NCBI GenBank assembly: GCA_018676275.1
Contig: JABHFC010000410.1
Span: 1-20,465, forward strand
Source: Gammaproteobacteria bacterium
GTDB lineage: Bacteria; Pseudomonadota; Gammaproteobacteria; Eutrophobiales; Eutrophobiaceae
Length of the DNA stretch: 20,465 nucleotides
Reading direction: 5' to 3'
The notes under the pieces are model-generated. The model worked only from the letters and a program-made list of their open reading frames with translations, had not been told where the DNA came from and made no database searches. Of this stretch, positions 15,903 through 20,465 are shown piece after piece (the first letter of the stretch is position 1; each line of letters begins with the position of its first letter). A program made the position numbers and the translations under genes.

Positions 15903-17366
15903 CTAGCTTTGTTCTACTACTAATTCCGTACCAATCCTTAACACCGCTTCAAGCAGTGCTTCTGCCTGTTGTTGTTCATGTCTGGCGCCAATATAACAAG
16001 GTCGTAAGGCAAGTTTTCCATTTATCCGCGTGGTACTCGGCATGTACTCGTTTTCTCTGACCAGGCGCCGATGTAATGACTGATTAAGCTGGTCCAAATC
16101 ATCAATAGCCGACGCTACATAGCGAAAACAACATATCGACAGTGTCGGTTCAAGCAATAACTCCAGGTTTGGGTGTTGCTCGGAAAACTCAGCTATATAA
16201 CGCGCGATATCATTATGTCTTTTTACTCTTTCGCGCATGCCCTCTACTCCAATTTCCCTGATCATCGCCCAAACAACAATGCCGCGACATGGTGAGCTTA
16301 ATTCAACCCCGTAATCGAAATAAGGAATACCAAAATCATCAAGTGAATGCTTTACACCTGCATCTGAATTATCTGCTTGTTCCACAGAACCTTCCAGATA
16401 GTCGGCAGGTTCCTGGGTAAAGGCGCGTTGTAAAATATCGCGATCACGAACAAAGGTTGCGGCGATACCCACTGCGGCACCCAACCATTTATGTGGATCA
16501 ACAATAACCGAGTCTGCTAATTCCAAACCCTGATATAAATGACTGATCCGTTCATCCAGTATCCCCGGTAGTCCATAGGCACCATCGATGTGATACCAAA
16601 TCCCGTGTTCTCTGGCGATTTCACCAATTGCCAACAAAGGATCAATTGCACCGGTATTGGTACTACCGGCATTGGCGACGATTGCCATTGGCATTATTTC
16701 TTCTTTTAGATCGTGCGCTATGGCTTCCTGTAATGCTTCCACCTGCATTCGACCCATGTCATCACAGGCAATTGATTTAATTGCGCGTCTGCCGATCCCT
16801 AAAACACCGCCGGAACGCTGAATTGTATGATGACATTCTTCACTTGCATAAATACGAACCTGTCGATCAACACCGTTTGCAGCTACATCATGACCGACTT
16901 TCTCGAATGCAGACTGACGGGCGCCACCTAAAGCGATCAGATTAGCAACAGAACCGCCACTGCTATAAACCCCTTCTAATTCTCCAATACCACACATTTC
17001 CGCCAACCATTGTAATGACAATTCTTCCAGGAAATTAAATGCGGTACCCATGTAGCGTTGCGGAGAAGCAATGTTTGCGGCAGTGCTTGCCAGCGCCGAA
17101 ACGCTGACAGCACCGGTAGTAATATATGATGTGAAACCGGGTTTCGGCACTGCTGAACCGTTTGGTATAACCTGCTTGATCAATTCCTCTGTGACCCTGT
17201 CAATACCTATGCCCTTTAATGGTAAGGGTATATCCAGAGAGCTCTGCCAGCTATTACCTTCGTGCAGGGCATCGGGATGTTCAAACTTCAGATATTGATC
17301 CAGACCGCTGCCTATTTTCGACAATAGAGCCTGCAAGTTAGCGGTTTCTGCCTGTTCTTTCGACAT
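15903..17366 (-). CDS. PLP-dependent group II amino-acid decarboxylase
   Basis: 487-aa PLP enzyme of the aromatic-L-amino-acid/glutamate decarboxylase family. Landmarks are YSSGGSVANL (134-143), His180 in EECHHTI stacking on PLP, NAGSTNTGAID (232-242), Asp261 in YHIDGAYG pairing with the pyridine nitrogen, and Schiff-base Lys293 in DPHKWLG. Length and motifs are typical of a complete, active enzyme. The substrate is not readable; an aromatic amino acid is the family default and would fit the tryptophanase cluster 12 kb away, but that link is loose. AAGAGG four nt before ATG 17366 is a good ribosome site. A leader hairpin CCCTGC/GCAGGG (17387-17409) precedes it. It is the first gene of the leftward series into selD. 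Confidence 0.88.
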   Translation of the reverse strand: MSKEQAETANLQALLSKIGSGLDQYLKFEHPDALHEGNSWQSSLDIPLPLKGIGIDRVTEELIKQVIPNGSAVPKPGFTSYITTGAVSVSALASTAANIASPQRYMGTAFNFLEELSLQWLAEMCGIGELEGVYSSGGSVANLIALGGARQSAFEKVGHDVAANGVDRQVRIYASEECHHTIQRSGGVLGIGRRAIKSIACDDMGRMQVEALQEAIAHDLKEEIMPMAIVANAGSTNTGAIDPLLAIGEIAREHGIWYHIDGAYGLPGILDERISHLYQGLELADSVIVDPHKWLGAAVGIAATFVRDRDILQRAFTQEPADYLEGSVEQADNSDAGVKHSLDDFGIPYFDYGVELSSPCRGIVVWAMIREIGVEGMRERVKRHNDIARYIAEFSEQHPNLELLLEPTLSICCFRYVASAIDDLDQLNQSLHRRLVRENEYMPSTTRINGKLALRPCYIGARHEQQQAEALLEAVLRIGTELVVEQS

Positions 17367-17536
17367 TGGGCCTCTTGGGTTTTGTACCCTGCCTTATATT
17401 AAAGCAGGGACACGGCGGAGTTAGTACTTTAAGTCTAAATTATACCGGTATGCCCTGCCACATATACACTTATAATATACTTTCAATTATTTTCGATGTC
17501 GTTTACTTTATTAAATCTAAAACAAGAGAACCCTTG
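17367..17536. promoter_or_regulatory. Divergent promoter region
   Basis: Shared upstream region of the leftward decarboxylase and the rightward secreted protein. It has -10-like hexamers in both directions: TATAAT on plus at 17471-17476, and TATAAT on minus (complement of 17439-17444). Neither has a good -35 at 16-18 nt. A hairpin CCCTGC...GCAGGG (17387-17392, 17404-17409) lies in the decarboxylase leader; CCCTGCC recurs at 17453-17459 as a direct repeat, possibly an operator half-site. Confidence 0.35.
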
Positions 17537-18391
17537 ATGACTAATACTCAAAACGACCATCGCAAAATCCATAGCACTATTTATTATAGTTGTCTTTTCC
17601 TGATGACTATACTTTCAACACTCTGGACTATTGCTGGACATGCCCAGCAAAATAATCCACCAAATATTAGTAGCGTCTGGTCGAATGCCCTGCTCACCCC
17701 TGAAGACGAACGCTGGCGACTGGTAGACATAGCCTGCGCGCGTACCGGTTGTTCGGTCACTGGTTTTAATTATTTGCAAAGCCTGTTAAACGACAGGAAA
17801 CATAATGATCGATCGATGAATGATCTTTTTGCGGATATGCGGGCTTATGAAAAAGAACAGAACAAGAACCTGTTAACACCCCTTGGGCAAAAAAAACAGG
17901 CCGAGTATGAACCATCCCAGGGCGCGGCACTGGATTGCACACCGGAAGGTGATAGTTTGCGGCATCAGATAACCGCACCGGTACCAATGAAGATAGAGCA
18001 ATTCGACGATCACATTATATTTAGCTATGAATACTGGAATGCTGTCCGAACAGTCTACCTTGATGGGCGCAAACCACCAGAAGGCGCCCCCGCTACCCGT
18101 CTTGGACATTCAATTGGTCGCTACGAAGGCTCGACATTAATTGTAGAAACGACTAATGTCATACCGAATGTTACCGGGGTACCGGGTGGTGGTGCTTTTG
18201 CTCCCAGTGCTGACACCTTGTTTGTAGAACGTTATACACATCATCCTGAAAATGGCAGGCTGGATCTGGAACTGACGATAATTGATCCGGTACATTTTCG
18301 TAAACCCTACGGTAATCAGAGAAGTTATTTGCCAGAGCCCGATTGGGAACTGGACGAATTTGTTTGTGAAGCTATTACCGGTGAATTTTGA
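17537..18391 (+). CDS. Secreted protein of unknown function (paralogue A)
   Basis: 284 aa from ATG 17537. The frame runs on upstream to TTG 17366 but only this ATG puts the signal peptide (hydrophobic 13-33, likely cleavage after GHA) near the N-terminus. The mature protein has an N-terminal helix-rich part ending LLTPLGQKKQAEYEP, then a beta-rich core: YEYWNAVRTVYLDGR, RLGHSIGRYEGSTLIVETT, LFVERYT, and a closing PDWELDEFVCEA. The GHS-IG-x-x-E-x-x-TL-VET block is common in unnamed secreted proteobacterial proteins; no enzyme function is known to me. Paired with a homologue at 18849 around a DUF6152 gene, with the DUF6152 RBS overlapping its stop. Confidence 0.8.
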   Translation: MTNTQNDHRKIHSTIYYSCLFLMTILSTLWTIAGHAQQNNPPNISSVWSNALLTPEDERWRLVDIACARTGCSVTGFNYLQSLLNDRKHNDRSMNDLFADMRAYEKEQNKNLLTPLGQKKQAEYEPSQGAALDCTPEGDSLRHQITAPVPMKIEQFDDHIIFSYEYWNAVRTVYLDGRKPPEGAPATRLGHSIGRYEGSTLIVETTNVIPNVTGVPGGGAFAPSADTLFVERYTHHPENGRLDLELTIIDPVHFRKPYGNQRSYLPEPDWELDEFVCEAITGEF

Positions 18392-18402
18392 GGAAATAAA
18401 AC

Positions 18403-18849
18403 ATGATTAATCGACTGACAATAATATTTATGACAGGACTGCTTATTTCCCTGTCTGCCTATTCACACCATGGTCCTGCGTCGCACTATCATCTGGACAA
18501 AATAATTTCGGTTGAAGGTGTGGTAACCAAATTCAGACTGATTAACCCGCATGCCCGCGTATATTTCGATGTCACAGATGAAAATGGAGAAGTTCAGAAA
18601 TGGCTGGCGGAAGGAAATGCTTCGGCGATTCTAAAACGACGTGGCTGGAAAAGGGACACATTGAAGCCAGGCGATGCTATCAAAATCTCCGGCAACCCGG
18701 CAAAGGACGGCGGTAACAAGATGGACTGGAAAGTCATTGTGCTGGCGGATGGTACCGAACTTTTCGGTGGCAATACTGTTTCTATTGAACGTGAACGACA
18801 ACTGAACGAACTGGAAAAACGTCGCAATAATCAAAACAAAGCAGAATAG
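18403..18849 (+). CDS. DUF6152-family secreted protein
   Basis: 148 aa with a signal peptide (hydrophobic 4-19, likely cleavage after AYS, mature N-terminus HHGPASHY). The core has INPHARVYFDV, WLAEGNASAILKRRGWKRDTLKPGD and AKDGGNKMDWKVIVLADGTELF, the hallmark line of DUF6152. The fold suggests an OB-like small periplasmic beta-barrel; His-rich mature ends could bind metal (inference). GAGGA, part of which overlaps the previous stop codon, lies 8 nt before ATG 18403. Its own stop overlaps the next start by one base (TAGTG), so the three genes are translationally coupled. Confidence 0.85.
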   Translation: MINRLTIIFMTGLLISLSAYSHHGPASHYHLDKIISVEGVVTKFRLINPHARVYFDVTDENGEVQKWLAEGNASAILKRRGWKRDTLKPGDAIKISGNPAKDGGNKMDWKVIVLADGTELFGGNTVSIERERQLNELEKRRNNQNKAE

Positions 18850-19667
18850 TGAGCCACTTTCACTTATCTAGTTGTCTCAGGTATAGCTACCTGGTGTTTG
18901 TATGTCTTGTTTTACTATCGGCTTCAGCACAGGCGCAAAGTAATCCACCTGATCTTGCAGGTGTCTGGAAAACAAGTTACGTCTCTCTTGATGATCCGCG
19001 CTGGACACTGACCGATCTCGCCTGTAGTGGCTGGTGTTCACTCGAAGCTTTCAGTTATTTGGACGACCTTCTCAAAAACCCGAAGAACAATGATCGTTCA
19101 ATAAAGGAACTTTTGGCTGAAGCTCAGAAGCACGCGAAAAACAAGCTCGATGCTTTACTGACTCCGCAGGCGAAAAAGCAACAGGCTGAATACGACCCGG
19201 CCAACGATCCAGCCGTTGACTGTAAACCTGATGGTGACGGTTTACGGCATCAAATTACCGCACCTTTACCCATCCGTATTGATCAATATGAAGATAAGGT
19301 CGTGATCAATTATGAATACTGGAAAGCTGTTAGAACTGTTTATCTGGATGGACGTGATCACCCGGAGAATGGTAAACCCGACCGACTGGGTCATTCCATT
19401 GGTCATTATGAAGATCAGACTTTAGTTATAGAAACCGCTCAAATTCTGCCGGCGCTTATCAGCCTGCCCGGTGGTTATATCCGTCATAGTAGCGATGCCC
19501 TTCTTATTGAACGTTATACACGTAATGGTGATCGCCTGGATTTAGTATGGGAAGTTATTGACCCAGCGCATTTCAAAACACCTTATGTCGGTGTAAAAAG
19601 CTCATTGCATGAACCCGACTGGGAACTGGACGAGTTCGTCTGTGAAGCTATTACCGGCGAGTTTTAA
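18849..19667 (+). CDS. Secreted protein of unknown function (paralogue B)
   Basis: 272 aa starting at GTG 18849, which overlaps the DUF6152 stop. Signal peptide 1 to about 29, ending ASAQAQ. It repeats paralogue A throughout: DDPRWTLTDLAC, LLTPQAKKQQAEYDP, YEYWKAVRTVYLDGRD, RLGHSIGHYEDQTLVIETA, LLIERYTR, and an identical end, PDWELDEFVCEAITGEF. Cysteines sit at like positions near the N-terminus and at the C-terminal FVCEA. The two copies may form a heterodimer or act on related ligands with the DUF6152 protein (inference). Function unknown. Confidence 0.8.
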   Translation: MSHFHLSSCLRYSYLVFVCLVLLSASAQAQSNPPDLAGVWKTSYVSLDDPRWTLTDLACSGWCSLEAFSYLDDLLKNPKNNDRSIKELLAEAQKHAKNKLDALLTPQAKKQQAEYDPANDPAVDCKPDGDGLRHQITAPLPIRIDQYEDKVVINYEYWKAVRTVYLDGRDHPENGKPDRLGHSIGHYEDQTLVIETAQILPALISLPGGYIRHSSDALLIERYTRNGDRLDLVWEVIDPAHFKTPYVGVKSSLHEPDWELDEFVCEAITGEF

Positions 19668-19707
19668 AAAACAATAGCCAACTAATTACTGGCGGAGCTT
19701 GATCAAT

Positions 19708-20133
19708 ATGCCAAAACAAATTTTTGTCCGTATTTTATGCGTTCTACTAAGCTCTGCTTTCATATCTATATGCCTTGCAGAAGAAAATCCTTCGTTTGCC
19801 CAGGTTTACCCGATATTAAAAATAAATTGTGGTGCCTGTCATATTGATAGTGGGGTAGCAATTCAAGCATGGACACTGGATACGATGCCCTCAGAAGATC
19901 AATATAAGCAATGTATTGACTCGGACACTCCCGCGCAGTGTACAACTTACTTCAAATTAACAGGAGGGGAATATCCGTGGATGATTTCGGGTAACCTGGC
20001 AGAATCGCAACCTTATGTAAATGCATGTGTACCCAAAGAAAGCTTTCACATTGGCGTATCTATTCCAGCACGACTCAGCGATGAAGATTGTAATTTGATA
20101 AAGGACTGGATTATGAAAGGCACACCACAATAA
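19708..20133 (+). CDS. Secreted mono-heme c-type cytochrome-like protein
   Basis: 141 aa from ATG 19708, chosen because GGCGGAG (19691-19697) sits 10 nt upstream; the TTG at 19699 is too close to it. Signal peptide about 1-24 (ending CLA). One heme-c motif, CGACH (41-45), follows VYPILKIN, typical for small periplasmic cytochrome-like domains, and the C-terminal LIKDWIMKGTPQ resembles the end of such domains. Three further cysteines (near residues 69, 77 and 106, with another near 127) could make disulfides. The axial Met is not assigned. It follows paralogue B by 40 bp and may belong to the same secreted set, perhaps as electron carrier (inference). Confidence 0.75.
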   Translation: MPKQIFVRILCVLLSSAFISICLAEENPSFAQVYPILKINCGACHIDSGVAIQAWTLDTMPSEDQYKQCIDSDTPAQCTTYFKLTGGEYPWMISGNLAESQPYVNACVPKESFHIGVSIPARLSDEDCNLIKDWIMKGTPQ

Positions 20134-20418
20134 GGTTATTCTTAGTTAAGATTTCGAAATAGTTAGTACTCAACTAACTCATTATATATAGGGGTTTTCT
20201 CAACACCTTAAAACAACCGAATTGGGAGTCAGAGAGAGGGATTCACATAAGGTTTGTAACTACATAATTTAATAGTATTATTCTAATTCACTCTAAAAAG
20301 TTGCCCCCATAGTTGCCCCCAGCTATAGGAACTGTTTTCACACTTTCTCCTGTACTGAAGTGGTCTACTAGATCCGGACACCGAGTTAAGGAGTTACAAT
20401 ACCAAAACGAGGTGAACG
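20134..20418. other. Non-coding region before IS element
   Basis: About 285 bp with no credible gene. It is AT-rich and holds a tight direct repeat GTTGCCCCCA (20300-20309 and 20312-20321), then the probable left end of an insertion sequence. No promoter or RNA gene stands out. Confidence 0.5.
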
Positions 20419-20465
20419 ATGACAACAGCAAAAAGAAGCAGACGAAAATACACAGAAGACTTCAA
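20351..20465 (+). mobile_element. Probable left end of an IS3-type insertion sequence (cut by window)
   Basis: A TGTACTGAAGTGG...GGACACC segment (20351-20382) resembles the TG-starting terminal repeats of IS3-family elements, and a transposase-like reading frame follows 36 nt later. The right end lies outside the window, so the terminal repeat cannot be checked. Confidence 0.45.
20419..20465 (+). CDS. Start of IS3-type transposase OrfA (partial)
   Basis: Fifteen codons are visible, reading MTTAKRSRRKYTEDF. A basic start followed by R-x-Y-T-x-E/D-F is the usual opening of IS3-family OrfA helix-turn-helix proteins. GAGGTG (20409-20414) is the ribosome site. The rest is beyond the window, so intactness is unknown. 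Confidence 0.6.
   Translation, partial: MTTAKRSRRKYTEDF

Noticed and set aside
1..20465. CRISPR array or prophage module
   Set aside because: No regularly spaced repeats and no phage structural genes were seen; the only mobile trace is the IS edge at the right end.

Overview
The window looks like a chromosomal stretch from a Gram-negative proteobacterium, probably a gammaproteobacterium. Hints are the bacterial-type tRNA-Sec, an FAD-oxidoreductase/SelD fusion, secreted DUF6152 and Rap1a-like proteins, a c-type heme protein and REP-like palindromes. Genus cannot be read from the sequence.

Layout. (1) 1-5176, plus strand: a beta-eliminating-lyase cluster of 5'-truncated tryptophanase, MFS transporter, second divergent tryptophanase-family enzyme, and Na+-dependent NSS/SNF transporter. 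A terminator-like hairpin overlaps the start of the MFS gene. (2) 5173-6862: a convergent GNAT acetyltransferase and a D-2-hydroxyacid dehydrogenase whose start codon is unclear. (3) 6931-9489, plus strand: two tandem paralogous genes that naive gene calling would split at an in-frame TGA. I read both as selenoproteins. In each, the TGA sits in an AhpD-type motif, Cys-x-x-Sec-x-x-x-His, the frame stays open and homologous after it, and a hairpin starts 5 nt after the TGA. (4) 9615-17366, minus strand: a complete selenocysteine system, selD fusion - selA - selB - selC (tRNA-Sec), with a PLP decarboxylase upstream and a small Rap1a-like secreted protein downstream. (5) 17537-20133, plus strand: two paralogous secreted proteins flanking a DUF6152 protein, then a secreted mono-heme protein. 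(6) 20134-20465: non-coding DNA with a short direct repeat, then the probable edge of an IS3-type insertion sequence.

How it works together: SelD makes selenophosphate, SelA converts Ser-tRNA-Sec to Sec-tRNA-Sec, and SelB delivers it to UGA codons marked by a hairpin. The two AhpD-like genes next to selC are evident clients, so machinery and clients share one locus of about 9 kb (6.9-15.9 kb). The selenoprotein pair is the main discovery candidate: a two-domain AhpD-like protein with a CxxC N-terminal half and a CxxU C-terminal half.
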